The translations under genes and the position numbers were made by a program. From Paulinella micropora (taxonomy: Eukaryota > Cercozoa > Imbricatea > Euglyphida): a stretch of DNA of 29,215 nucleotides. The notes beneath the pieces are model-generated. The model was not told the origin of the DNA. It saw only the letters and a list, made by a program, of their open reading frames with translations, and made no database searches. Where the stretch lies: positions 206,059 to 235,273 of the forward strand of contig BJOX01000024.1 of the NCBI GenBank assembly GCA_009731375.1, written 5' to 3'. Shown in pieces: positions 12,372-23,424 of the stretch (the first letter of the stretch is position 1; each line of letters begins with the position of its first letter).

Positions 12372-12678
12372 TGTATGTTATGTATGTAAAGGGAAGTAGC
12401 GGATAAGAGCAGCCATCACCACCTTGTCCAATATGTATGTATGTATGTATGTATGCATGTATGTATGTATGTATGTATGTATGTATGTATGTATGTATGT
12501 ACGTATGTACGTACGTATGTATGTATGTATATATGTATGTATGTGTGTATGCATGTATGCATGTATGTACGTATGTATGTGTTTGTATATATGTAAAGGG
12601 AAGTAGCGGATAAGGGCAGCCATCACCACCTTGTCCAATATGTATGTATGTATGTATGTATGCATGTATGCATGTATG

Positions 12679-12712
<34 letters not shown>

Positions 12713-12762
12713 TGTATGTATTTACGAAGTAGCGGATAAGGGCAGCCATCACCACCTTGTAC
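11411..12762 (-). repeat. Ten acceptor-side echoes of exon 11
   Basis: Ten near-identical 35-45 base islands (near 11411, 11556, 11684, 11869, 12039, 12153, 12300, 12389, 12599 and 12727) carry ATTGGACAAG plus the first ~32 bases of exon 11. Each then breaks at CTTCCC(TTTACATAC) or CTTCG(TAAATAC). Spacers are 45-150 bases of GTAT repeat with sparse GCAT/ACGT variants. No copy has the exon's 3' half. Confidence 0.85.
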
Positions 12763-13123
12763 GTACATACATGAATACATACATACATACATACATACAT
12801 ACATTACGTAAGTACGTACGTAGGTACGTACGTACGTACGTACATACATACATACATACATACATACATACATACATACATACATTACGTACGTACGTAC
12901 GTACGTACGTACGTACGCACATACATACATACATACATACATACATTACGTACGTACGTACGTACGTACGCACATACATACATACATACATACATACATA
13001 CATGCATACATGCATGCATTCTTGCATATACATACATACATACATACATACATACATACATTACGTACGTACGTACATACATACATACATACATACATAC
13101 ATACATACATAACAATACGTACA
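12763..13123. repeat. ATAC and ACGT microsatellites
   Basis: ATAC repeat alternates with CGTA runs that are self-complementary (12805-12840, 12887-12917 and 12948-12970). Confidence 0.9.
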
Positions 13124-13402
13124 TACCTTTTCTGCCTTAAGGTTGCTGATCGCATACATACATACATAGATACATACATACATACATACATACATACATA
13201 CATACATACATACCTTTTCTGCCTTGAGGTTGTTGATCGCCTCGCTCGCCTCAAGTTGTTCTACAAAGGGAAGGGAAGGGAAGGGAAGGGAAGGGAAGGG
13301 GAGGGGAGGGAAGGGAAGGGAAGGGAAGGGAAGGTAAGGTAAAGTAAGGTAAGGTAAGGTAAGGTTGATGAGCGCCTTGCTCGCCTCAAGTTGTTCTACA
13401 AA
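13124..13402 (-). repeat. Donor-side and acceptor-side echoes of exon 10
   Basis: The donor-half copy (13124-13153) is in ATAC repeat downstream; the acceptor-half copy (13363-13402) is in AAGGG/AAGGT repeat upstream. The intact exon is between them. Confidence 0.75.
13214..13260 (-). CDS. Exon 10: RhoGAP helix, KQLEASEAINNLKAEK
   Basis: This 47-nt exon lies between ccctttgtag (the AAGGG tract read on this strand acts as pyrimidine tract) and GAAAAG|GTATGT. With the A left from exon 9 it reads KQLEASEAINNLKAEK, a charged helix, and ends in phase 0. Exon 11 then opens with GTG GTG ATG, giving ...[16 protein letters not shown]. This junction fixes the frame of exon 11. One acceptor-half copy is upstream (13363-13402) and one donor-half copy is downstream (13124-13153). 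Confidence 0.75.
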
Positions 13403-14035
13403 GGGAAGGGAAGGGAAGGGAAGGAAAGGAAAGGGAAGGGAAGGGAANNNNNNNNNNNNNNNNNNNNNNNNNNNNNNNNNNNNNNNNNNNNNNNNNNNNN
13501 NNNNNNNNNNNNNNNNNNNNNNNNNNNNNNNNNNNNNNNNNNNNNNNNNNNNNNNNNNNNNNNNNNNNNNNNNNNNNNNNNNNNNNNNNNNNNNNNNNNN
13601 NNNNNNNNNNNNNNNNNNNNNNNNNNNNNNNNNNNNNNNNNNNNNNNNNNNNNNNNNNNNNNNNNNNNNNNNNNNNNNNNNNNNNNNNNNNNNNNNNNNN
13701 NNNNNNNNNNNNNNNNNNNNNNNNNNNNNNNNNNNNNNNNNNNNNNNNNNNNNNNNNNNNNNNNNNNNNNNNNNNAGGGGAGGGAAGGGGAGGGGAGGGA
13801 AGGGGAGGGGAGGGAAGGGGAGGGAAAGGGAAGGGAAGGGGAGGGAAAGGGAAGGGAAGTGAAGGGAAGGGAAGCGAAGGGAAGGGAAAGGGAAGGGAAA
13901 GGGAAGGGAAGAGAAGTGAAGGGAATGGAAGGAAAGGGAAGGGAAGGGAAGGGAAAGGGAAGGGAAGGGAAGGCAAGAGAAGTGAAGGGAAGGGAAGGGA
14001 AGTGAAGGGAAGAGAAGGGAAGGGAAGGGAAGGGA
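13266..14035 (+). repeat. AAGGG pentanucleotide tract with gap
   Basis: AAGGG with AAGGGG, AGGGG and AAGGT variants spans about 770 bases, of which 13448-13775 is N. On the gene's strand it is CCCTT and directly precedes exon 10. Confidence 0.92.
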
Positions 14036-14066
14036 ATCAACGATTAGCCATCTCATTAGTAATGCC

Positions 14067-14189
14067 CATTCTACACCACCCAGATTTCCGGGTTCTGGGG
14101 TGTGAAAAGTGGCCACCACAGGCCAGGCTTTTTCAGGAAGCAAAGCCAGAAAGTGGCACCAGAAACCCGGAAATTCTGGGTGTAGAATG
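14067..14189. mobile_element. 123-base inverted-repeat (MITE-like) element
   Basis: Ends CATTCTACACCACCCAGATT and the reverse of its right end (..CTGGGTGTAGAATG) pair over about 30 bases with one or two gaps. The loop contains GTGGCCACCACAGGCCAGGC. It is noncoding. Confidence 0.7.
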
Positions 14190-14244
14190 GCGCATTTGTG
14201 AACGCACACATCTACCTATCTACCTATCTACCTATCTGCCTATC

Positions 14245-14283
14245 TAGGTCACTACTCTCAGCTGGACACAAGACATGCCTCAC
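14245..14283 (-). repeat. Donor-side echo of exon 9
   Basis: The island repeats CAGCTGAGAGTAGTGACCTAG, or a one-base variant of it, on the 3' side of exon 9 and is followed by the same GATAGG repeat. Confidence 0.65.
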
Positions 14284-14335
14284 AACCACAAGCCCCTACC
14301 TACCTATCTACCTATCTCCCTATCTAGGTCACTAC

Positions 14336-14410
14336 TCTCAGCTTGACACATCCGATCCAACAATTCAGAAATTTCCTTGATACTTTGTAGATGATGCAGA
14401 CTATATGCCA
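14336..14410 (-). CDS. Exon 9: RhoGAP loop after the MGPNLL motif
   Basis: This 75-nt exon is chosen by its acceptor (ttcaatatag), an open frame and phase. G from exon 8 plus TG makes Val, then AYSLHHLQSIKEISELLDRM and CQAE follow. The donor is GAGA|GTAGTG, leaving phase 1. The frame stays open past the donor (SSDL), so the end could differ, but this one joins exon 10 in frame. The segment corresponds to the variable stretch between GPNLL and the last helix of RhoGAP domains and is longer than average. A copy of its 3' end with the same GTAGTGACC border is at 14245-14283, downstream. Confidence 0.7.
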
Positions 14411-14460
14411 CTATATTGAATCAGATATAACGAGTACATGCATAGATAGATAGATAGATG

Positions 14461-14492
<32 letters not shown>

Positions 14493-14535
14493 TGCAGGCT
14501 AATAATACGTGCCGTATTGAAACCTATCTATCTAC

Positions 14536-14620
<85 letters not shown>

Positions 14621-14633
14621 CATCTATCCATCC

Positions 14634-14714
<81 letters not shown>

Positions 14715-14791
14715 ATTATCTATTTTTATCTATTTTTATCTCTTTCTCTCTCTCTCTCTATCCATCTATCTAATTATCTATCGTTATCTCT

Positions 14792-14845
<54 letters not shown>

Positions 14846-14898
14846 CTCTCTCTCTCCTCTAAGACAAGAGTAGTTGCAGAGTAAGTGACTGCCCATAA

Positions 14899-14929
<31 letters not shown>

Positions 14930-14989
14930 AGATACAACGAATACATAGAAGAGAATGAGGAGATTTTCGCTTCTAAATATTAAGGACGA

Positions 14990-15142
14990 TTGAAAAATTT
15001 CGGCCAGGAAAAATTTCGGCCAGTGATTGGCCACCGCAGAATACGTTGTTTTTGCATAAAACTTTGGGTGGCCGGAATTCTCCCAACTTTTCACCGCACG
15101 ATATGTTGTTTTTTTGCCAAAATTTGTGGTGGCCAAAATTCA
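14990..15142 (+). mobile_element. Unit A family copy with duplicated end
   Basis: TGAAAAATTTCGGCCAGG is followed by a second AAAATTTCGGCCAG, then the unit A interior and a degraded right end (GGTGGCCAAAATTCA). Confidence 0.65.
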
Positions 15143-15168
15143 TTTCCACCATGGGAAAAAGTGGACAA

Positions 15169-15366
15169 GCAAGACATTTGGATCCGGCCCGAATAGGATG
15201 GACCGTTGAAAAGCAGGCCCATTGTGCTAGCCATGTGATTTTTTGGGGGGCCCTGACTAGCACAATGGTGACCACGTGGCCATGAACCTGTGCCATTCCC
15301 AAATTTTTACGTGACCATGGTCAGGTTTTCTTAGTCAAGCGCTCGGGCCGGGCCCAAATGTCTTGC
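15169..15366. mobile_element. 198-base inverted-repeat (MITE-like) element
   Basis: Left end GCAAGACATTTGGATCCGGC pairs with the right end GCCGGGCCCAAATGTCTTGC. An inner pair GTGCTAG..CTAGCAC also exists. A poly-T and a 10-base gap follow it. Confidence 0.7.
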
Positions 15367-15437
15367 ATTTTTTTTTTTTTTTNNNNNNNNNNTTAATCGG
15401 TCACCACAAAATGTGCTCAGGTTACCCATAAAACTAG

Positions 15438-15528
15438 ATATGCGGCGCGCCAAATTTGACAAGTTTTGCGGGCTCGCCGGCGCGGCTCACCCGCAAAACA
15501 CGTCAAATTTGTGGCTAGCCGCATAATA
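15438..15528. mobile_element. 91-base hairpin element
   Basis: ATATGCGGC...CAAATTTGAC...TTTTGCGGG pairs with CCCGCAAAA...GTCAAATTTG...GCCGCATAAT. It ends about 30 bases before the donor side of exon 8. Confidence 0.65.
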
Positions 15529-15559
15529 TATATAATTTCGGATGTGTGTTGTCAAGTAC

Positions 15560-15757
15560 CTTGTGGGTGGAGGAGGTTCGGTCCCATGACGATCGCTAGG
15601 TTGTCTACGTTCATTCTGTTCTCAGAGATGTTAGAGACGTAATGCAGGAAGCCTAGCAGAAACTTGAGAAAGCGCTGGTTCTCCCTGGGGAGACGCGTGA
15701 GCACTTTGCGAAGGGTTACTTGCATGCGCTCCGGTTGCTTCTCCAGATTCAACAGGC
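15560..15757 (-). CDS. Exon 8: RhoGAP core with the MGPNLL motif
   Basis: This is the longest certain exon (198 nt). It starts after ccccag, at the edge of an N gap (15765-15827), and ends CACAAG|GTACTT. It encodes LLNLEKQ, then a helix with LTRLPRENQRFLKFLLGFLH, then NRMNVDNLAIVMGPNLLHPQ. These are the LP..N..L helix and the NLaivfGPnLl motif of RhoGAP domains; the Asn near the end is the conserved residue that stabilises the finger. Start phase 1 and end phase 1 fit exons 7 and 9. Its codons show no decay, so the domain looks functional. The upstream intron edge is unread. Confidence 0.92.
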
Positions 15758-15866
15758 CTGGGGGNNNNNNNNNNNNNNNNNNNNNNNNNNNNNNNNNNNN
15801 NNNNNNNNNNNNNNNNNNNNNNNNNNNGGGGGGGGGGTTGGCGGTAGCTGCGCAATCACGCTAGGG

Positions 15867-15994
15867 TTAGAAGCAATCTAAGAACATAGCGTATTACTAG
15901 AAAGTAAACAGAGGCTTGTTGAGTAGAAGAATGATCTAGGAAGAGATAGATGGATAGATAGATGGATGGATAGAGATGGATAGATAGATAGATG

Positions 15995-16027
<33 letters not shown>

Positions 16028-16079
16028 TAGTGACCTAAGAACATGGGGTAATAGCGGAAAGTGAGTAAGGGCTCGCTAT
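15867..16079 (-). repeat. Two donor-side echoes of exon 7
   Basis: The copy at 16031-16079 keeps the last ~40 bases of exon 7 with GTCACT as donor. The copy at 15867-15945 is more diverged and has lost the GT. Confidence 0.65.
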
Positions 16080-16098
16080 CTAACTCTATCTATATATC

Positions 16099-16179
<81 letters not shown>

Positions 16180-16184
16180 TGGAC
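16080..16184. repeat. CTAT microsatellite after exon 7
   Basis: Near-perfect CTAT; exon 7's weak donor abuts it. Confidence 0.9.
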
Positions 16185-16275
16185 CTAAGAACATGGGGTA
16201 GTAGCGGAAAGTGAGTAACGGCTCGCTGAGTTGACGTAGGCCCATCTTCAGTAATGCAGCGATAGCGTAGTTGTC
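16185..16275 (-). CDS. Exon 7: RhoGAP LLK..LR helix
   Basis: This 91-nt exon begins after tgtgtag, beside a GT/AC repeat. It encodes [20 protein letters not shown] followed by LTFRYYPMFL and one base G. This is the well-conserved RhoGAP segment usually written as ..vaalLK.yLReLPePLl..., where the Lys and second Arg contact the GTPase and support the arginine finger; here Leu-Ser replaces Leu-Pro. The donor at TTAG|GTCCAA is weak, while a downstream partial copy at 16.04 kb has GTCACT. That G plus GC of exon 8 gives Gly. Ten acceptor-half copies lie upstream. Confidence 0.88.
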
Positions 16276-16328
16276 CTACACTCACACACACACACACACA
16301 CACGCTGAGTTGACGTAGTCCATCTTGA

Positions 16329-17123
16329 GCAATGCAGCGATAGCATAGTTGTCCTACACACACACACACTATGTATGTATGTATGTATGTATGCATGTAT
16401 GTAGGTGTGTATGTAGGTGCATGACGTAGTCCCATCTTCAGTAATGCAGCGATAGCGTAGTTGTCCTATACACACACACACTATGTATGTATGTATGTAT
16501 GTATGTATGTAGGTCTTCAGTAATGCAGCGATAGCGTAGTTGTCCTACACACAAACACACACACACACACACACTATGTATGTATGTATGTATGTAGGTA
16601 TGTAGGTATGTATGTAGGTGCATGACGTAGTCCCATCTTCAGTAATGCAGTGATAGCGTAATTGTCCTATACACACACACTATGTATGTATGTATGTATG
16701 TATGTATGAGTTGACGTAGTCCCATCTTCAGTAATGCAGCGATAGCGTAGTTGTCCTACACGAACACACACACACACTATGTATGTATGTATGTAGGTGC
16801 ATGACGTAGTCCCATCTTGAGTAATGCAGCGATAGCGTAATTGTCCTATACAAACACACACACACACACACACACTATGTATGTATGTATGTGCTGAGTT
16901 GACGTAGTCCCATCTTCAGTAATGCAGCGATAGCATAGTTGTCCTACACACACACACACACTATGCATGTATGTATGTATGTATGTAGGTGCATGACGTA
17001 GTCCTATCTTCACTAATGCAGCGATAGCGTAATTGTGCTACACACACACACACACACTATGTATGTATGTATGTATGTATGTAGGTCTTCAGTAATGCAG
17101 CGATAGCGTAGTTGTCCTACACA
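16329..17123 (-). repeat. Nine acceptor-side echoes of exon 7
   Basis: Islands starting near 16329, 16427, 16513, 16625, 16713, 16805, 16898, 16995 and 17086 hold the tag acceptor and 30-50 bases of exon 7 (plus-strand core AATGCAGCGATAGCGTAGTT). Each is bracketed by AC dinucleotides on the acceptor side and GTAT on the other. A tenth copy sits at 18096-18132, beyond an inserted dispersed repeat. Confidence 0.85.
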
Positions 17124-17159
17124 CACACACACACACTATGTATGTATGTATGTATGTAG

Positions 17160-17162
17160 GGT

Positions 17163-17207
<45 letters not shown>

Positions 17208-17208
17208 A

Positions 17209-17261
<53 letters not shown>
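17160..17261. repeat. CTAT microsatellite
   Basis: The tract separates the exon 7 echo array from the dispersed repeat at 17262. Confidence 0.9.
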
Positions 17262-17819
17262 GACGAAATCAGAAGCTCCTTTTTTCTGACATCAGTCGAT
17301 ATTTCATCAGTTGATCTCATCGCTTACTCCACGGAGTGAACCAAGGCCACTTGAGGTGTCACTGACCTCCCTTGGGCTTGGTTTTTTGACATGGGTGCCA
17401 TCTGTCGACAGACAGAGAATTAGGGGATGGTGTGGGTGTGCTGGGCCCGTGGTGGGGTGCCTTATGTGTGCCTAGCCATACGCCTATAAGTCACATGCCG
17501 AAATAGCGACGGGAAGCACAATCCTGTTCCCTCAGGGTGCCCTTTCTCGCTTGTTGAGCCCGGAATAAANNNNNNNNNNNNNNNNNNNNNNNNNNNNNNN
17601 NNNNNNNNNNNNNNNNNNNNNNNNNNNNNNNNNNNNNNNAAGGGGCGCTTATGAAACGAGCCCTGGCCCCGCCTGGTACTAGGGAGATTTGGTATCGCCT
17701 AGTCCCTTCCGTGCAAACATCACGGCTTAGCTGGGCATCGGGTTAATACTTTACCCACAGACTTCCTTGGTTGACGAAATCAGAAGCTCCTTTTTTCTGA
17801 CATTAGTCGATATCTCATC
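17262..17819 (+). mobile_element. Dispersed repeat, copy 2, with terminal direct repeats
   Basis: A 47-base sequence beginning GACGAAATCAGAAGCTCC stands at both ends (17263-17308 and 17773-17819), differing at two positions. The interior matches copy 1 and is broken by a 70-base gap (17570-17639). Terminal direct repeats and AATAAA suggest a small nonautonomous LTR-type element or tandem satellite piece; no ORF. Confidence 0.6.
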
Positions 17820-17829
17820 NNNNNNNNNN

Positions 17830-18420
<591 letters not shown>

Positions 18421-18483
18421 CTTGGTTAGGCTGAGGTCTGGGTACATGGCTGAATCCCAAGAAGCTTTTAACTGGTCCAAGTC
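18421..18483 (-). CDS. Exon 6: RhoGAP helix after the Arg finger
   Basis: This 63-nt exon, phase 0 at both ends, starts after ggccttttag and ends ACCAAG|GTATGT, where an ATAC/GTAT repeat gives the donor. It reads DLDQLKASWDSAMYPDLSLTK. This fills the usual stretch between the finger loop and the LLK..LR helix: a basic/amphipathic helix, then a loop. The acceptor AG lies only 11 bases from the end of a MITE-like hairpin element (18496-18639), so the element forms nearly all of the branch-point and pyrimidine region. Unlike most exons here, I see no partial copies of it. Confidence 0.8.
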
Positions 18484-18495
18484 CTAAAAGGCCGA

Positions 18496-18639
18496 GTGAA
18501 ATATTTCGGCCAGTGATTCGCCACCGCAGAACACGTTATTTTTGCACAAAAACTTTGGGTGGCCGGAATTCTTCCCCAACTTTTCACCGCAAGATACGTT
18601 GTTTTTTTGCCGAAATTTGTGGTGACCGAAAATTTTCAC
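18496..18639 (+). mobile_element. MITE-like hairpin element, unit A
   Basis: The 144-base unit begins GTGAAATATTTCGGCC and ends GGTGACCGAAAATTTTCAC, which is inverted to the start. There is no coding capacity. Copies of the interior (CACCGCA..ACGTTNTTTTTGC) recur at 14990-15142 and 20335-20848. It abuts exon 6. Confidence 0.7.
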
Positions 18640-18659
18640 TATTCCTTACATAAGGTCAG

Positions 18660-18838
18660 GTGAAAAATTTCGGCCAAGTCACCTTTTGGCCAACCGTAAA
18701 TACGGGGAATTTCGGGCTAAACTTTTATTTGTAGACAACAAATGTACCGTAATTACCGGCCGGCCGAAATTCTTCACAACGTTGCATAACAAATGTACCG
18801 TTATTACGGGATAATTTGCTCTGGCCGAAAATTTTCAC
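18660..18838 (+). mobile_element. MITE-like hairpin element, unit B
   Basis: This 179-base unit has ends GTGAAAAATTTCGGCCA and CTGGCCGAAAATTTTCAC. The internal sequence (AAATACGGGGAATTTCGGGC) differs from unit A. A reverse copy lies at 26358-26534. Confidence 0.72.
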
Positions 18839-18999
18839 TATTCCTTGATTGATTGATTGTTTGGTTTGATTTGATTTGATTTGATCGATTGATTGATTGA
18901 TTGATTGATTGATAGATAGATTGATTGATTGATTGATTGAATACAGGACATACATATATATATATATATGTATAGATAGATGGATGAGATGTCGCAAAG
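18839..18999. repeat. GATT microsatellite
   Basis: GATT/GATTT units, a short AT run and GATA. Confidence 0.88.
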
Positions 19000-19400
19000 G
19001 AATGTAGTCCTTGCAAAGGAACGCAGTTTCACATCAAACAATAATTTGTGTACTGTGCATGTGTCCGGGATGGGAATCACGGGTAGACTGTGTTCTGGAA
19101 AAAGAAGAGGAGGAAGGACGTTGAAGAAAAAGGCAATCTAGGAATGGAGAGTGGGAGGATAAGGAAGAAGAGAAAGAAAAGGAAGCCGTTAGTCCAAGTG
19201 TTTTGAGCACCGTAAGCTTGCGCAAGCTACAATGATGACATTGTGTAGAGGCCTAAACCCCCGAAGGGACCTAGCCCGGGCTATGCAACACTGGACGGCT
19301 ATGACGGAATGCAGGATGAGAGATAAGGGGAGGATGAGAGGGAGGGCGGATTGGAGTTCTTCTTCAATGTCTTTCCATACGCTTGGTGTTGATGGCAAAA
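19000..19400. other. Unique sequence of unknown nature
   Basis: Non-repetitive sequence, apart from the duplicated 80-base block at 19119-19199. Short open frames exist on both strands but none shows a known motif. Confidence 0.4.
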
Positions 19401-19640
19401 TCAGGTGCTTTCTTCTTTCGATTGGTTCTTTCGGGGCACTTCTTGGACGAAATGAGAGTATGTCTCGGCGTCAACACTGTGGGTGGAATCCGGGTTGACA
19501 ATGCCGGTTTGTGACTTATAGTCCTGATGGACGTGCACTTTTGGACTCTTCTTTTCGAGGAGGCTCGAAGGATCTTCGTAAGGGTGGACATGAGCAAAAT
19601 ATTCTCCAAGGGGTTTGAAGAAAAAGGCAAAATGGAGAGT
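19401..19640 (-). other. Unrecognised open stretch between exons 5 and 6
   Basis: One minus-strand frame is open for about 80 codons with mixed composition (PLGEYFAHVHPYEDPSSLLE, later TGIVNPDSTHSVDAETYSHF) and stops at 19401. It has no recognised motif. Exons 5 and 6 join in phase without it, so it is likelier an inserted gene fragment or decayed element. Its 5' part (GAAGAAAAAGGCAA to GTTAGTCCAAGT) is duplicated at 19119-19199. Confidence 0.3.
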
Positions 19641-19689
19641 GGGGTCTTGAGGAGGACAAGGAAGAAGAGAAAGAAAAGGAAGCCGTTAG

Positions 19690-19825
19690 TCCAAGTAGAT
19701 AGATAGACAGATAGATAGATAGATAGATAGATAGATGTCTCAAGAATGACATACACAGGATATAGACAACGTATAGGACATATAGGATATAGAGAAAATA
19801 CTATCTATCTTACCTATCTATCTAC

Positions 19826-19882
<57 letters not shown>

Positions 19883-19905
19883 GATCTATCGATCTATCTA
19901 TCAGA

Positions 19906-19988
<83 letters not shown>

Positions 19989-20030
19989 ACAGTACAGGAC
20001 ATAAAGAAGGACATACAAGGCATACATGAC

Positions 20031-20085
<55 letters not shown>

Positions 20086-20330
20086 TATAGATAGGTAGAT
20101 TGATAGATAGATGGATAGATAGATAGATGGATGGATAGATAGATAGATGGATAGATAGATAGATGGATAGATAGATAGACATGACATACAGATATACATA
20201 GATGCATAGATAGATAGGTACGTAACATACATTTCCTGCCAGCTTGCCGCTGAATCGATAGGTGGATTGTATAGAATGAATACAATAAAGAACACACATA
20301 ACATACATACCAAAAGAACTGATGATAAGG
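19690..20330. repeat. CTAT and GATA microsatellites in facing orientation
   Basis: CTAT 19800-19990 and GATA 20033-20215 could fold back on each other around a 45-base spacer. The piece 20216-20330 is unrecognised unique sequence. Confidence 0.88.
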
Positions 20331-20334
20331 ACGA

Positions 20335-20451
20335 GTGAAAATTTCGGCCAGGAAATATTTCGGCCAGTGATTTTTCACCGCAGAATACGTTGTTTTTGCA
20401 CAAAACTGTGGGTGGCCAGAATTCTTCCCTAGTCTTTTCACCGCAAGATAC

Positions 20452-20539
<88 letters not shown>

Positions 20540-20540
20540 G

Positions 20541-20578
<38 letters not shown>

Positions 20579-20678
20579 CATATCTATCGCCTCAAGATAG
20601 CCATTGTAAACCTATTTATCGCCTCATCGTTTCCTTGTTCTAACCTCTAGTTGTCTTCGTGCGCTGACACGGAGCTGA

Positions 20679-20723
<45 letters not shown>

Positions 20724-20733
20724 NNNNNNNNNN

Positions 20734-20795
<62 letters not shown>

Positions 20796-20848
20796 TTTTT
20801 TTGTTGTTGTTTTTTTTCCCCAAAATTTGAGGTGGCCGAAATTATTCA
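20335..20848 (+). mobile_element. Unit A family copy split by poly-T and an insertion
   Basis: The left part (20335-20452) matches unit A up to its natural TTTTTTT run. The right end (GGTGGCCGAAATTATTCAC) is at 20830-20848. Between them are two poly-T stretches, about 110 bases of unrecognised unique sequence (20576-20685), an ATT tract and a 10-base gap. The poly-T seems to have grown from the element's own T run. Confidence 0.6.
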
Positions 20849-20911
20849 CCTACCTACCTACCTACCTACCTATCTCTCTCTCTCTCTCTCTCCTTAATTT
20901 TCCTTGCGTAC

Positions 20912-20958
20912 CGGTTTGCTACCACTAACTCGAAAGATGCCCTCTAGCTTGAGTGCGT
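20912..20958 (-). CDS. Exon 5: RhoGAP arginine-finger loop
   Basis: This 47-nt exon follows an AT repeat ending atatatag and stops at CCG|GTACGC. It encodes ALKLEGIFRVSGSKP. EGIFRVSG is the signature loop of RhoGAP proteins; its Arg is the finger inserted into the active site of Rho-family GTPases to speed GTP hydrolysis. The frame could run on to VRKEN before a stop, but cutting at GTACGC gives SGSKPDLDQLK with exon 6, which has the normal family spacing. Two upstream islands at 21.24 and 21.34 kb repeat the acceptor and first codons. The first is badly degraded; the second keeps ALKQEDIFR. Confidence 0.8.
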
Positions 20959-20959
20959 C

Positions 20960-22734
<1,775 letters not shown>

Positions 22735-22831
22735 CCTGGGCTCCTCTGCAGCAGTGATGACCGATTATCTATCTATCTATCTAGAGTGATGGATAGATAG
22801 ATAGATAGATAGATAGATATATAGATATATG

Positions 22832-22864
<33 letters not shown>

Positions 22865-23009
22865 GTAGGTAGATATATGGATAGATAGGTAGGTAGATAG
22901 ATAGATAGATAGATAGTAGATAGATAGATAGATAGATAGATAGCTTCCTGAGCGTGTATAGAGTTCCTCTGCAGCAGTGATGACTATTACCTATCTATCT
23001 ATCTAGAGT

Positions 23010-23054
<45 letters not shown>

Positions 23055-23079
23055 GTAGGTAGGTAGGTAGGTAGGTAGG

Positions 23080-23145
<66 letters not shown>

Positions 23146-23182
23146 CCTGAGCGTGTATAGAGTTCCTCTGCAGCAGTGATGA
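22735..23182 (-). repeat. Three donor-side echoes of exon 4
   Basis: Islands at 22735-22764, 22946-22983 and 23144-23182 share CTCTGCAGCAGTGATGA with exon 4. GATA and GGTA repeats lie between them. Confidence 0.78.
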
Positions 23183-23206
23183 TTATTATCTATCTATCTA
23201 GCTATC

Positions 23207-23262
<56 letters not shown>

Positions 23263-23288
23263 GTAGATAGGTAGATAGGTAGATAGGC

Positions 23289-23361
<73 letters not shown>

Positions 23362-23362
23362 C

Positions 23363-23420
23363 CTGGACGCGCATAGAGTTCCTCTGCAGCAGTGATGACG
23401 ATAGACTGCGCGCGACGGAA
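23363..23420 (-). CDS. Exon 4: start of the RhoGAP domain
   Basis: This 58-nt exon has textbook borders: a long pyrimidine tract (TTC/CTT runs) ending catctag, and donor CCAG|GTATCT. In phase 0 it reads [19 protein letters not shown] plus G, which joins AC of exon 5 to make Asp. The result, ...EELYARPDALKLEGIFR, matches the first helix of RhoGAP domains that leads into the arginine-finger loop. All three frames are open in so short an exon, so the frame is chosen from its phase agreement with exons 3 and 5. Three acceptor-side echoes lie upstream within GAT triplets (23.50, 23.71 and 23.82 kb). Three donor-side echoes lie downstream within GATA repeats (23.15, 22.95 and 22.74 kb). Confidence 0.72.
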
Positions 23421-23424
23421 CTAG

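Larger units (their letters stand above)
14200..14980. repeat. CTAC, CTAT and CT microsatellites near exon 9
   Basis: CTAC/CTAT with the exon 9 echo, then CTAT 14520-14730, CT 14735-14855, and a GATT tract 14898-14930. Confidence 0.88.

Noticed and set aside
11411-12762. CRISPR-like array of 40-base repeats with regular spacing (also 16329-17123 and 7022-7612)
   Set aside because: The spacers are microsatellite DNA of one motif and the repeats are pieces of a neighbouring exon; the context is eukaryotic and no cas genes are present.
11220-12762. Frame [10 protein letters not shown] for exon 11 and its copies
   Set aside because: It agrees in phase with exon 13, but the exon 10 junction, the RhoGAP helix pattern and third-position differences in the 10.37 kb copy favour [10 protein letters not shown]. 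It stays a possible alternative.
13061-14209. Open frame of Pro-Ser-Leu repeats across the AAGGG tract
   Set aside because: It reads the pentamer repeat and the N gap; only its right-frame tail (exon 10) is supported.
15552-15764. Bacterial-style gene starting at the TTG near 15752
   Set aside because: The stretch is an internal exon; the open frame continues to a cag acceptor and ends at a GT donor, not at a true start or stop.
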